This document shows positions 9,107-17,913 of a DNA stretch of 64,000 nt, one piece after another (position 1 is the stretch's first letter; each line of letters starts with the position of its first letter). The stretch is from assembly GCF_008312935.1 (NCBI RefSeq), contig NZ_VSZO01000001.1:1612001-1676000 (forward strand), read 5' to 3'. The DNA is from Roseiconus lacunae. GTDB taxonomy: Bacteria; Planctomycetota; Planctomycetia; Pirellulales; Pirellulaceae. A program made the translations under genes and the position numbers. The notes beneath the pieces were generated by a model. It saw nothing but the letters and a program-made list of their open reading frames with translations, was not told where the DNA came from and made no database searches.

Positions 9107-10051
9107 CTAAAATTCCTTTTTCCAACGTTGTCCACCGCCAACGCTCTCGAAGTGCAAATTGGTCAACTGTTCGCTAAGAGTTGACGATTCGGCATCGATC
9201 ACTGTTTCGACGCGGAACACACAGCGGGTGGCCATCGACTGGACCATGACGGAGACCAAAAAGACCTCCGCCGGTGTTAACTCGTGTGGTCGTTCGATGA
9301 CCGAAAGATCCAGGATCGCTTCGCTGCAGTTCATCACTTGGGCTTCGGGATCGCTCAGCCACAAACGGCAATGGGCCAATCGATCGCCGTTGCGGTGATT
9401 GATCAACTGATAGTGTTCGATATCCATATGCGCCATCGCTGACGCGTAGCGGGTTTGTTGCGGAACGACACCACTGCATTCGCTTCGGGTGGTGCGTCGG
9501 AACTGCATCATTTCGCGATTGACCGGCGGACGGTAGGGCGCCGTGGTGACGGCCAATCGTTCGTAGCTTCCACCGGGACGAAACCCATGCCGTGAAAGTA
9601 ATGATGAAACCCGGACGTCGTAGTCGGGAACGCCGATTCCGTGACCGATCGGAGGCAAACCGACATAGCCACATTGCTGGTCGCGAAGGGGGCCCGCCAG
9701 GATGGAGTGGCACCCCATCGCTGCGATCCGGTCCATTGCCGCCAGCAGCAAGTCATCGCAACATTCTAGACCGGCCGGCGTGAAGCAAATCGCGGACAAA
9801 ATCGCGACATCTTCGGCCGATTGGTCATCGATCGACTGCCCCGGACGGGTAAAGTGACACCAGGCTTCGACTTTTCCGTCGATCGTCGCGACCAGTAACT
9901 CGCGGCTGGTGAAGAACATCCGCGACAAGATCGCCCGTTCGATGATCGTTGTGCTCACCGGCGGCGGCGCACCGGTGGCGGACCAGTGTTGGCTCCAAAC
10001 CCTGGCGAGATCGGGAAGGTCGGCGTTGCAAAAGTCGCGGATTTCGGGCAT
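9107..10051 (-). CDS. GNAT-like two-domain protein
   Basis: First gene of the six-gene operon; 314 residues. The N-terminal part resembles a GNAT acetyltransferase (IRDFCNADLPDLARVWSQH, then LLVATIDGKVEAWCHF and AEDVAILSAICFTPAG). The middle has the AMDRIAAMGCHSILAGPLRD strand-helix seen in planctomycete homologues, and the C-terminal half looks like a second, more diverged copy. The acetyl-CoA loop is not textbook, so activity is uncertain. It directly abuts the TPR gene (TAGATG). Confidence 0.65.
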   Translation of the reverse strand: MPEIRDFCNADLPDLARVWSQHWSATGAPPPVSTTIIERAILSRMFFTSRELLVATIDGKVEAWCHFTRPGQSIDDQSAEDVAILSAICFTPAGLECCDDLLLAAMDRIAAMGCHSILAGPLRDQQCGYVGLPPIGHGIGVPDYDVRVSSLLSRHGFRPGGSYERLAVTTAPYRPPVNREMMQFRRTTRSECSGVVPQQTRYASAMAHMDIEHYQLINHRNGDRLAHCRLWLSDPEAQVMNCSEAILDLSVIERPHELTPAEVFLVSVMVQSMATRCVFRVETVIDAESSTLSEQLTNLHFESVGGGQRWKKEF

Positions 10052-10250
10052 TTGACGTAAGAAACTTCTCTGATCAGATTACCGAGGCGATCGGAATCCG
10101 GTTAAAACACCGCCGATGCCGTGCGGGGAAATTGTCCAAGGCGACTTCCTCCGACGCATCCACGATGACCTGGAACTGGCTGTTCAAATCGCCACCTATC
10201 GGCCAGCATACTGACTTCAACTTCATTTGGTTACCGCCCTAGTGGTCGCG

Positions 10251-10886
10251 ATGTCTTCCGACACTTTGCAATCCGTTTCGCGAAAGGATCCCGATGAGGT
10301 TCCGCGACCCGTTTTGCCTGCTGACCGGCGGGTACGACAGGGCGGCTGGATCTTTATCGGCTCGCTGTTGGTGTTTTTCGTCACCAGCATTTTACTTTAC
10401 GGCATTTACGCCTACAGCCGATGGCATGATAGCCACCGAGCAATCGTTTTGCCCAACGCGTTCTTGATAAGCACGGTTTGTTTGCTTGTCGTCAGTGGTT
10501 TCGTTCACGCGGCGACGCGAAGTGTGCGCCGCGACCGGTTTCAGCTGACCGCGGGCCTGTTGGGCGCGAGCACTTTGGCTGCGGTGCTGTTCATGTTGAT
10601 TCAGTGCTGGGGAATGCTGACGCTACTACTCGGCCGCGATGCGTTCGCCGGGACCGGACAGGGTGTCGCGGGGATGGTGATTGTCCTGGCCATTCTGCAT
10701 GCGCTGCACGTCTTTGGTGGAATCATCGCCCTGGGGATCGTCGCGGCTCGGTCATTGTTCGGGCATTATGACCACGAGCGTCACTGGCCGGTCGACTTCG
10801 CCGCCCACTATTGGCACTTTTTGGACTTGGTCTGGATCAGCATGATGATTGCGTTCTGGACGACGACCGGCGGTTTTCGCTTCTAG
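10251..10886 (+). CDS. Heme-copper oxidase subunit III-like membrane protein
   Basis: A 211-residue integral membrane protein with five predicted helices. The order and the C-terminal HYWHFLDLVWISMMIAFW segment match subunit III of cytochrome c oxidases, as does GTGQGVAGMVIVLAILHALHVFGG. I chose the ATG at 10251; a TTG at 10227 is also in frame. Subunits I and II are not adjacent, so this is an orphan or an accessory subunit. Its stop codon lies inside the first unit of a 13-bp tandem repeat. Confidence 0.8.
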   Translation: MSSDTLQSVSRKDPDEVPRPVLPADRRVRQGGWIFIGSLLVFFVTSILLYGIYAYSRWHDSHRAIVLPNAFLISTVCLLVVSGFVHAATRSVRRDRFQLTAGLLGASTLAAVLFMLIQCWGMLTLLLGRDAFAGTGQGVAGMVIVLAILHALHVFGGIIALGIVAARSLFGHYDHERHWPVDFAAHYWHFLDLVWISMMIAFWTTTGGFRF

Positions 10887-10920
10887 GCAGAGCTTCTAGG
10901 CAGAGCTTCTAGGCAGAGCG
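10882..10920. repeat. Three tandem 13-bp units
   Basis: TTCTAGGCAGAGC occurs three times head to tail with no mismatch. The first unit contains the TAG stop of the oxidase subunit III-like gene, so each unit adds another in-phase-shifted TAG downstream. Slipped-strand expansion is the likely origin. Confidence 0.9.
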
Positions 10921-11114
10921 TTTGTGGGTCGGTATCGAACCAGACATGATCGCTTTGACGTTACTCAATCGCGGTCAATTTGGCATCGATTCTGAATCGA
11001 TTCTCGCCGCTTGGCATTCGTCTTTACGCCGCGTGGCCCACTCTCGTACACTCGGCTCGCTCACCGCAGCATGGGACCGCTGCGCGCACCTGAACTTGCC
11101 AAAGGAAGGGCCGA

Positions 11115-12731
11115 ATGTACCGCTGGTTACTTTGCTTTCGATACCTGAAAACGCGTTATATCGCGCTCGCTTCGATCATCAGTGTCACCCTGGGGGTCGC
11201 CACCTTGATCGTCGTGAACGCGGTCATGAGCGGCTTTTCCGCCGAGATGCATGATCGGCTACATGGGTTGGCATCGGACATCATGATCGAATGTCATGCG
11301 ACCGGCGGGATGCCGGACCCGGAAGGTCACCTGCGTGAAATCGAACGCATCTGCGGGCCGGCGATTGTCGGATCCTCGGTCAGTGTCAGCGTTCCGGCAA
11401 TGCTTGGGATCGACTTTCGTGGCCAACGCCTCGGTCGGCATGTCAACCTGATCGGGCTCGATCCAGAGACCTATAACAGTGTCAGCGATTTTGGCAAGTA
11501 CTTGCTGCACCCTGCCAACCAAAACTCAGCCAGCTTTCGACTTCACGACGCTGGCTACGCCCCTGATCGCAGCGAACTGAAGCTCGCCGGCTGGGAGCAC
11601 CGTAAACGACGCGTCGCTCAAGATCGTGAGATCGAAGCAAGCATCGCCGAACAACGACGCGTACTCCAGGAACTCAAGCGGCAGCAGATGACGCAGGAGG
11701 AACGCGCGGCGGAGATAGCGGCCAGCGAATCGGCTGCCGCCGGGCCTTCGATCGGACCGCAGTTCGCCGCGGGCATGTTGGAGTCCAGTACGGAAACACC
11801 GGCTGGAGAAACACCGACTGAAGATACACTGACCGCTTCGATCGATCCGATGGAGGAGCAGTACGACGGCATCATCTTGGGCATCTCGACCTGCAGTGTC
11901 CGAACGCGCAATGCTGCGGGCGACGTCGAAGATGTGTACTACGCCCAGCCCGGCGATGACGTGCGGATGATGTTTCCTAGCGCCAGCGAAGACACGAAAG
12001 TGTTGAACCAAAAGTTCACGGTCGTCGATCTCTATGAATCCGGAATGAGCGAATACGACAGCACGTTCGCCTTCGTGCGTTTGGATCGCTTGCAAGAACT
12101 TCGCGGGATGATCGATCCGCAATCCGGCGTTCGCAGTGTCACGACGATCCAATTAAAAGTCGCCGAAGGCGTGGATTTGAATCTGGTCCGCGACGCACTT
12201 CGCCGCCGCTTCCCGGCGGGGATTTACCCGTACAACATCCAAACATGGCGTGACCTTCAAGGCCCGTTGTTGTCGGCGGTTCGTTTGGAAACCACCATCT
12301 TGAACATCTTGCTGTTTCTGATCATCGCGGTGGCCGGCTTTGGGATCCTGGCGACGTTCTTCATGATTGTCGTCGAAAAGACGCGCGACATCGGAACGCT
12401 CAAAGCACTCGGCGCGTCCGGCCATGGCGTTAGCAGTATCTTTCTCTCCTATGGTTTGCTGCTCGGTTTCGTCGGCAGCGGTGCGGGATTGGTCGGTGGG
12501 TTGCTGTTTGTTGACAACATCAACGGAGTCGCTGGTATTGTCGAGCGGATCACCGGCCAAGAGGTCTTTGATCCAACGGTTTATTACTTCAGCGAGATCC
12601 CGACGATCATCGAACCGTTGACCTTGGTTTGGGTGATGATCGGAGCAATGACGATCGCAGTGTTGGCGAGCGTCTTGCCGGCGATACGGGCGGCACGGAT
12701 GCACCCCGTCCGCGCACTCCGTTTTGAATAA
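11115..12731 (+). CDS. LolC/LolE-type ABC transporter permease
   Basis: A 538-residue permease of the FtsX/LolC class: one N-terminal helix (residues about 15-40: ALASIISVTLGVATLIVVNA), a large periplasmic region, and three C-terminal helices with the typical MIVVEKTRDIGTLKALGASG coupling motif. A charged coiled-coil-like stretch (about 160-207, rich in Glu, Arg and Gln) followed by a Ser/Thr/Pro/Glu-rich segment is inserted in the periplasmic domain. Together with the ATPase 75 bp downstream it should extract lipoproteins from the inner membrane. Only one permease is present, so a homodimer is implied. Confidence 0.85.
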   Translation: MYRWLLCFRYLKTRYIALASIISVTLGVATLIVVNAVMSGFSAEMHDRLHGLASDIMIECHATGGMPDPEGHLREIERICGPAIVGSSVSVSVPAMLGIDFRGQRLGRHVNLIGLDPETYNSVSDFGKYLLHPANQNSASFRLHDAGYAPDRSELKLAGWEHRKRRVAQDREIEASIAEQRRVLQELKRQQMTQEERAAEIAASESAAAGPSIGPQFAAGMLESSTETPAGETPTEDTLTASIDPMEEQYDGIILGISTCSVRTRNAAGDVEDVYYAQPGDDVRMMFPSASEDTKVLNQKFTVVDLYESGMSEYDSTFAFVRLDRLQELRGMIDPQSGVRSVTTIQLKVAEGVDLNLVRDALRRRFPAGIYPYNIQTWRDLQGPLLSAVRLETTILNILLFLIIAVAGFGILATFFMIVVEKTRDIGTLKALGASGHGVSSIFLSYGLLLGFVGSGAGLVGGLLFVDNINGVAGIVERITGQEVFDPTVYYFSEIPTIIEPLTLVWVMIGAMTIAVLASVLPAIRAARMHPVRALRFE

Positions 12732-12805
12732 TCGATTGGCGATTCGATCTCACCAGTCATTTGACACTGAATTCCCTCCGCTGCCCCCCCAACTCCCCGA
12801 ACACC

Positions 12806-13531
12806 ATGTCCGATTCCATTGTCCTCCGTGCTTGTGGTTTGAAAAAAAGCTACCACAAGGATCGGATCGCAGTTCCCGTTCTTCGTGGCGTTGACTTGGA
12901 AGTTGAGCAGGGCTTGGTCACCGCTCTGGTAGGCCGCAGCGGTAGCGGGAAAAGCACACTGATGCACTTGCTTGCGACACTGGACCGCCCCGATGAAGGC
13001 GAAGTCTGGTTTCAAGGCAGCCGAGTCGACAATGCCTCGCGGGCCAAACGCGACCAATTCAGAAACCATGACATCGGCGTGATCTTTCAGTTCTATCACT
13101 TGCTACCCGAACTCTCTGCGATCGAAAACGTTTTGGCACCGGCGATGATCGGCCAGAGTTTCTTTCGCTACTTGAAAAATCGAAGCGAAAACCGGAAACG
13201 AGCCGAAGCGATGTTGGATCGAGTCGGTCTATTGCACCGGGCAACCCACCGGCCCAACGAAATGAGCGGTGGAGAGATGCAACGGGTCGCGATCGCTCGC
13301 GCATTGATGACCGATCCGAAACTGCTGCTCGCCGATGAACCGACAGGCAACCTGGATACCGAAACCGGTCATGACATCCTGATGCTACTCGATGAACTGA
13401 ACCGTACCGATGACCTCACGATTTTGATGATCACCCACGACGACGAAATCGCGGCCGGCGCCGATGTCTGCTGGCGGATGAAAGACGGCTTGATCGAAGA
13501 CAACCGCGCACCGCAGGCGGCCGCGGCGTAA
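12806..13531 (+). CDS. lolD: LolD-type ABC transporter ATPase
   Basis: A 241-residue ATPase with Walker [11 protein letters not shown]-loop, signature [15 protein letters not shown] and Walker [13 protein letters not shown], the combination of the MacB/LolD subfamily. I chose the ATG at 12806 ([16 protein letters not shown]); an in-frame upstream ATG would add 15 residues atypical for the family. It follows the LolC-like permease in the same direction and energises it. The next gene is convergent. Confidence 0.9.
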   Translation: MSDSIVLRACGLKKSYHKDRIAVPVLRGVDLEVEQGLVTALVGRSGSGKSTLMHLLATLDRPDEGEVWFQGSRVDNASRAKRDQFRNHDIGVIFQFYHLLPELSAIENVLAPAMIGQSFFRYLKNRSENRKRAEAMLDRVGLLHRATHRPNEMSGGEMQRVAIARALMTDPKLLLADEPTGNLDTETGHDILMLLDELNRTDDLTILMITHDDEIAAGADVCWRMKDGLIEDNRAPQAAAA

Positions 13532-13606
13532 GAGCCTATCCAGAAGCCGCGACCAGTTCGGTCGGAATACATTCGCTTCCGGATCGGTTCCGGATCAACG
13601 AAATGC

Positions 13607-15523
13607 TTACAGTCGATCGTTGAGATAATCCAATCGGCGAATCAGCTGGCCTTTCTTGTTCACCGGCACGATCAGTTGCAACTTGCTGGTATCCATCTTG
13701 TAGTCATGGAAATCCGTCAGGAAGACGATCGTGTTGAGGATCCGTAGGGCTTCGGGTTCATTGGTCGCACGTTCCATCGATCGTCGCATGAACGGTTCGG
13801 TCTCGATGTCGGTGTTCATTTCGAGGTATTCGGCGGCGCGAGCGACGACCAGTGGTTCGACGTCGGTCAATCGTTTTTCGATCAGCGGCACCAGTGTCTG
13901 TGCTTCGTCGCCAAACGTGCTGCAAGCAATCAATGCCCAATAGCGTACCCACGCGTCGGACTCCTGTTCGGGGTCCAGAGCGCGTTGCAGTTGCGGCATC
14001 GCTTCGGCAAACGGCAGCAACGACAAGTTCACCGTGTCGATATATTTGACGATCTGACCAGAATGTGATTGGGCGAATGCGATCGGATTCGGTGTCGCCT
14101 CATCCACCATCACCGCTTCGGTTACAAAGCTTAGGTCGGGCATTGACTTTAATCGATCGTCAAGTTGGCGGCGCATCGTTTGTAAACGCGATTGCTGACC
14201 GGGATCGTCGGCCAGATTGTTTACCTCATGCGGATCACTACTGAGGTCATACAGCGCTTCGGCCGATTTTGGTGCGAAGAACTGCGCGGCCGGTCCGGAC
14301 AACTCGCCCGCCTGATATAGCTTTCGCCATTGTTGGTAGGCGGCACACTTGTAGCGATAGTTGTTCTGCAGCCCGTCCGGATAAAACGGTTCGAAGTTGC
14401 GAACATATTTCCAGTCGCCGATTCGCAGCGTGCGAATCAAGTCATACTTTTCGTCAAACCGATCGGCATACCCAAATGCCTCGTCACGCTTGTCGACCTT
14501 TTCCGGATCGGCATCCATTCCCAAGAATGGTTTTCCGTCGACACCTTCGGGTTGCTCAAGTCCGGCAAGACTTAGCACGGTGGGACCGAAATCGACGAAC
14601 TCGACGAAACCTTTGGTGCGGCTGCCGAGCGTGCGGCCGGCCAGAGCTTTGAATCGTTCGGGAACGCGGACGACCAACGGAACGTGTAGGCCCGATTCGT
14701 AAGCGTAGCCTTTCGAACGAGGCAACACGCCCCCGTGGTCACCGAAATAGAACACGAACGTGTTCTCAAGTTCGCCGTCGGCTTTCAATTCCTCGATCAC
14801 GCTGGCGACCTTCTGATCGATGATCATCATTCGGTCGTGATAGCGAGCACGGGTGTAGCGAAACAGCGGGGTGTCGGGGAAATACGGCTGAAGTTTGACG
14901 GACTCTGGGTCAGTTTTGGTCGGACTATCGGTGACGTCCGAGGCGGGAAAGTGCAGTTGGCTTTCGTGTGAATCCGTAAAGGTTCGGACATGAAAGAACG
15001 GTGCCGACTTGTCGTTGCGGTTTCGCCAATGGGCTTTGCGGTTCGATTCGTCCCAAACGTCCGAACTTTTCACCGCGTTGTAATCTTCTTTGCTGTTGTT
15101 GCTGGTGTGGTAACCGGCTTCACGCAGGTAGGCCGGAAACATTTGTACGCCCGGCGGCATCGTGGCTGCGGTGTCCCGGCGATGAAATTGCGTCGCGATT
15201 CGCGGGCCGTAGCAAGCGGTGATTAACGTCGTACGAGCGACCGAGCAAACCGGTGCGTTGGAAAACGCGCGGTCGAACGTGATCCCATGGGCTGCCATCG
15301 CTTCGATGTTCGGTGCCGGCGCCCCGGCGGGATCGAAATGACGCAAGTAATGGATCGAATTGTCCTCGGACATGATCCAAACAATGTTGGGCCGCCGCGG
15401 GGTGGAATCTGTGCCGGAATCAGCGTCTTCGGTCTGGGCATTCAGCCGAGACGTAAGCGTAGGAAGCAGTGTTAGTAACGTGGCGGCGACCAGGAATGAT
15501 CGCCAGAGGGGGGTGCGGTTCAT
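13607..15523 (-). CDS. Secreted sulfatase, sulfoglucosamine-sulfohydrolase-like
   Basis: A 638-residue protein with a Sec signal (residues 1-30) and a type I sulfatase fold: metal-site strand RPNIVWIMSEDNS, active-site region NAPVCSVARTTLITACYGPR (Cys 93), DHGG late in the domain and GDWKYVRNFEP near its end. The C-terminal 130 residues form HEAT-like helices (QRALDPEQESDAWVRYWALIACSTFG), as in several planctomycete sulfatases. The formylglycine motif is CSVAR rather than the canonical CxPxR or CxAxR, with Val at the third position. Probable substrate class is sulfated polysaccharide; not determinable here. Confidence 0.88.
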   Translation of the reverse strand: MNRTPLWRSFLVAATLLTLLPTLTSRLNAQTEDADSGTDSTPRRPNIVWIMSEDNSIHYLRHFDPAGAPAPNIEAMAAHGITFDRAFSNAPVCSVARTTLITACYGPRIATQFHRRDTAATMPPGVQMFPAYLREAGYHTSNNSKEDYNAVKSSDVWDESNRKAHWRNRNDKSAPFFHVRTFTDSHESQLHFPASDVTDSPTKTDPESVKLQPYFPDTPLFRYTRARYHDRMMIIDQKVASVIEELKADGELENTFVFYFGDHGGVLPRSKGYAYESGLHVPLVVRVPERFKALAGRTLGSRTKGFVEFVDFGPTVLSLAGLEQPEGVDGKPFLGMDADPEKVDKRDEAFGYADRFDEKYDLIRTLRIGDWKYVRNFEPFYPDGLQNNYRYKCAAYQQWRKLYQAGELSGPAAQFFAPKSAEALYDLSSDPHEVNNLADDPGQQSRLQTMRRQLDDRLKSMPDLSFVTEAVMVDEATPNPIAFAQSHSGQIVKYIDTVNLSLLPFAEAMPQLQRALDPEQESDAWVRYWALIACSTFGDEAQTLVPLIEKRLTDVEPLVVARAAEYLEMNTDIETEPFMRRSMERATNEPEALRILNTIVFLTDFHDYKMDTSKLQLIVPVNKKGQLIRRLDYLNDRL

Positions 15524-15782
15524 TTATTTGAGCTTTGTCAGCGAAGCGAAAAAGGGAGTCGAGATTGGATCGTGGGACGAGGAATTGGCTCGGAAACGGA
15601 GTCTGGGAAAAGTCAAGTGAGGGTGGCTTGTCCGATAAAGCGTTGATTTTACCCAAATTACGTCGTTGGGGACCGGAAGTTCGAAAACAAGGCTTGCCGT
15701 ATCGGGGCGACCCTGGGCATAATTCGCGGCTCGAAATTAATCCCACTCCTCTTGATTGACGACCGTCACTGGTTCATTTTCG

Positions 15783-15947
15783 ATGTCAAAGAGCAAGAAG
15801 AAAGCCGAAACGATCTTCCTCGTTTGCGAAGAAACCGGCGACTACAACTACACACTGAAACGTAAGCCGGGCGGCGAGAAGTTGCGATTGAAGAAATACT
15901 GCCCCCGTGTTCGCAAGCATACCTGGCACGCCGAGAAGAAGAAGTAA
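15783..15947 (+). CDS. rpmG: 50S ribosomal protein L33
   Basis: The 54-residue product from the ATG at 15783 begins MSKSKKKAETIFLVCEETGD and ends CPRVRKHTWHAEKKK, the L33 pattern. An in-frame upstream start at 15756 would add nine non-conserved residues. Only one Cys remains at each of the two sites that form the zinc ribbon in C+ L33 proteins (CEET and CPRV), so this is the zinc-free type. The gene stands alone, 161 bp before recJ. Confidence 0.95.
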   Translation: MSKSKKKAETIFLVCEETGDYNYTLKRKPGGEKLRLKKYCPRVRKHTWHAEKKK

Positions 15948-16108
15948 GCTCTCGGTTGTTGCGCAAGCCAACCAGATTGCTTACGATACTGTCAGCCACG
16001 GTGTGGTTTCCAAACATTTCGCTTGGATAACTGTGGCCACCGGGATGAGTGCAGCCGATTCTGCTGCGCCGACGTTCAGCTCAAGACCTCTTCGAAAACG
16101 GATCAGGG

Positions 16109-17896
16109 ATGAAACGAAAGTGGCGGATCGTGCCTCATGACTCCGCCCGCGTTGAGCAACTCATTCGCGGTTCGAACTTGCCACCGGTCGTCGCTCAATT
16201 GTTGGTCAGCCGCGGAGTTTACGATTCGGCGGCGGCCGATTCCTTCTTGTCGACGAAACTGACTGGTCTGCGAGATCCGGCGCTGCTGCCTGGCGTTCCC
16301 GATGCAACCGAACGGATTGCCAAAGCGATCGAAGACAAACTTCCGATCGTGATCTATGGGGACTATGACTGTGACGGCATGACCGGCACGGCAATTCTCT
16401 ATAACGGGCTAAAGCTTCTCGGGGCCGATGTCTCCTACCATATCCCAAACCGATTGGAAGACGGCTACGGCCTGAACCCCGACGCGATCAACAAATTGGC
16501 CCATCGCGGCAAACGAATGATCGTTTCGGTTGACTGCGGGATCACCAGTGTCGCCTGCGCAGAACTATGCCGCGAATTGGGCGTTCAACTGGTTATTACT
16601 GATCACCACACGATCGATGAGACGCTTCCCGATGCGGAAGCGATCGTTCATCCCCGGCTTCCCGGAACCAGCTATCCATTTGGGGAACTGTGCGGTGCAG
16701 GAGTGGCCTTTAAATTGGCATGGGCACTCTGTCAAAAAATATGCGGGGCTAAAAAAGTCACCGAACCGATGCGGCGCTACCTCATGCAGTCGCTGACCTT
16801 GGCGGCGATCGGGACTGTGGCGGACGTTGTTCCTCTGGTAGACGAAAATCGCATCCTCGTCTCCCACGGCTTACGGATGTTGGCTGCCGAGCCTTCGCCC
16901 GGGCTCGCCGAACTGATGAAGGTCGCCAAGCTGACCGACAGCATGACGCTGAATACGCAAAGCATTGCGTTTTCGTTGGCACCGCGACTAAACGCGGCTG
17001 GCCGTTTGGGGCAAGCGCAACTGGGCGTCGAACTTCTGACCGCACCGGCGGGCGAACGCGCCCAGTCGCTGGCGGACTACATCGATCAGCTCAACAAGAA
17101 CCGCGATAGCCTGCAACGCAGCGTGACCTTGGCCGCTCAAAAGCAGGTCAAAGAACGCTTTGATGCCGAGAACGACCCGGCCCTGGTTCTTGCCGGCGTC
17201 GGTTGGCACCAAGGCGTGATCGGAGTCGTCGCCGGACGTTTGAGCGACAAGTATGCCAAGCCGGTGATCATTCTTTCGATGGACTCGTCCGGTAAAGCTG
17301 ACGCCGTCGGATCAGGACGCGTCGGCCCGACGTCCATCAACCTTTACGACGCGTTGGCATCGAGCAGCGAGCGATTGTCTCGCTTTGGCGGACACCGCGC
17401 CGCCGCCGGGCTGAGTATCGATGAACGGCAGATCGACGCGTTCCGCGAAGAGTTCTGTGAAGCCGTCGCGCAGCAAATTGCCGAATCGAACGTCGAGCCT
17501 GAAATTGTGATCGACGCCGAAGCGCCGTTCGGTCAAATTAACCTCAACACCGTCAAGCAGATTGAAACGATGGAGCCGTTCGGCGAAGGCAACCCTCGCC
17601 CGACACTTCTCTGTCAAAATGTGACGCTGGCCGAACCGGCCCGCCGGATGGGCTCCGGTGACCGACACCTGACGGTGCGGCTGGACCAAGGCGGCAAAGT
17701 CATTCGCGGTGTCGCGTTTGGCTGTGGTGACTGGTGCGAAGAAATGAATGAGTGCGACGGCCCTATCCATGTTGCCTATCGTCCGGTGATCAATGAGTTC
17801 GGTGGCTATCGCCGCGTCGAAGTTCACTTGGTTGATTGGAAACCGGCACAACATGAAGCGCGCGGTTCCGCTCCGATGGCAAAATCACAACACTGA
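16109..17896 (+). CDS. recJ: Single-stranded-DNA exonuclease RecJ
   Basis: A 595-residue DHH-family 5'-3' exonuclease acting in recombination and mismatch repair. Motif I GDYDCDGMTGTA (residues about 84-95), motif II SVDCGITS, motif III ITDHHTID, then GAGVAFKLAW, and the DHHA1 domain GWHQGVIGVVAGRL followed by GSGRVGPTSINL and FGGHRAAAG. A C-terminal OB-like region follows. I chose the ATG at 16109 (MKRKWRIVPHD), preceded by CAGGG; the frame opens 20 codons earlier. Confidence 0.95.
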   Translation: MKRKWRIVPHDSARVEQLIRGSNLPPVVAQLLVSRGVYDSAAADSFLSTKLTGLRDPALLPGVPDATERIAKAIEDKLPIVIYGDYDCDGMTGTAILYNGLKLLGADVSYHIPNRLEDGYGLNPDAINKLAHRGKRMIVSVDCGITSVACAELCRELGVQLVITDHHTIDETLPDAEAIVHPRLPGTSYPFGELCGAGVAFKLAWALCQKICGAKKVTEPMRRYLMQSLTLAAIGTVADVVPLVDENRILVSHGLRMLAAEPSPGLAELMKVAKLTDSMTLNTQSIAFSLAPRLNAAGRLGQAQLGVELLTAPAGERAQSLADYIDQLNKNRDSLQRSVTLAAQKQVKERFDAENDPALVLAGVGWHQGVIGVVAGRLSDKYAKPVIILSMDSSGKADAVGSGRVGPTSINLYDALASSSERLSRFGGHRAAAGLSIDERQIDAFREEFCEAVAQQIAESNVEPEIVIDAEAPFGQINLNTVKQIETMEPFGEGNPRPTLLCQNVTLAEPARRMGSGDRHLTVRLDQGGKVIRGVAFGCGDWCEEMNECDGPIHVAYRPVINEFGGYRRVEVHLVDWKPAQHEARGSAPMAKSQH

Positions 17897-17913
17897 CGTA
17901 GGCCAACAAGCGA

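Noticed and set aside
10922-11254. Plus-strand frame between the oxidase subunit and the permease
   Set aside because: It overlaps the permease start in another frame, has no ribosome-binding site and no recognisable protein.
12153-12704. Long antisense frame within the LolC-type permease
   Set aside because: Composition rich in Asp, Arg and Gln with no motif; a shadow of a real, conserved gene.
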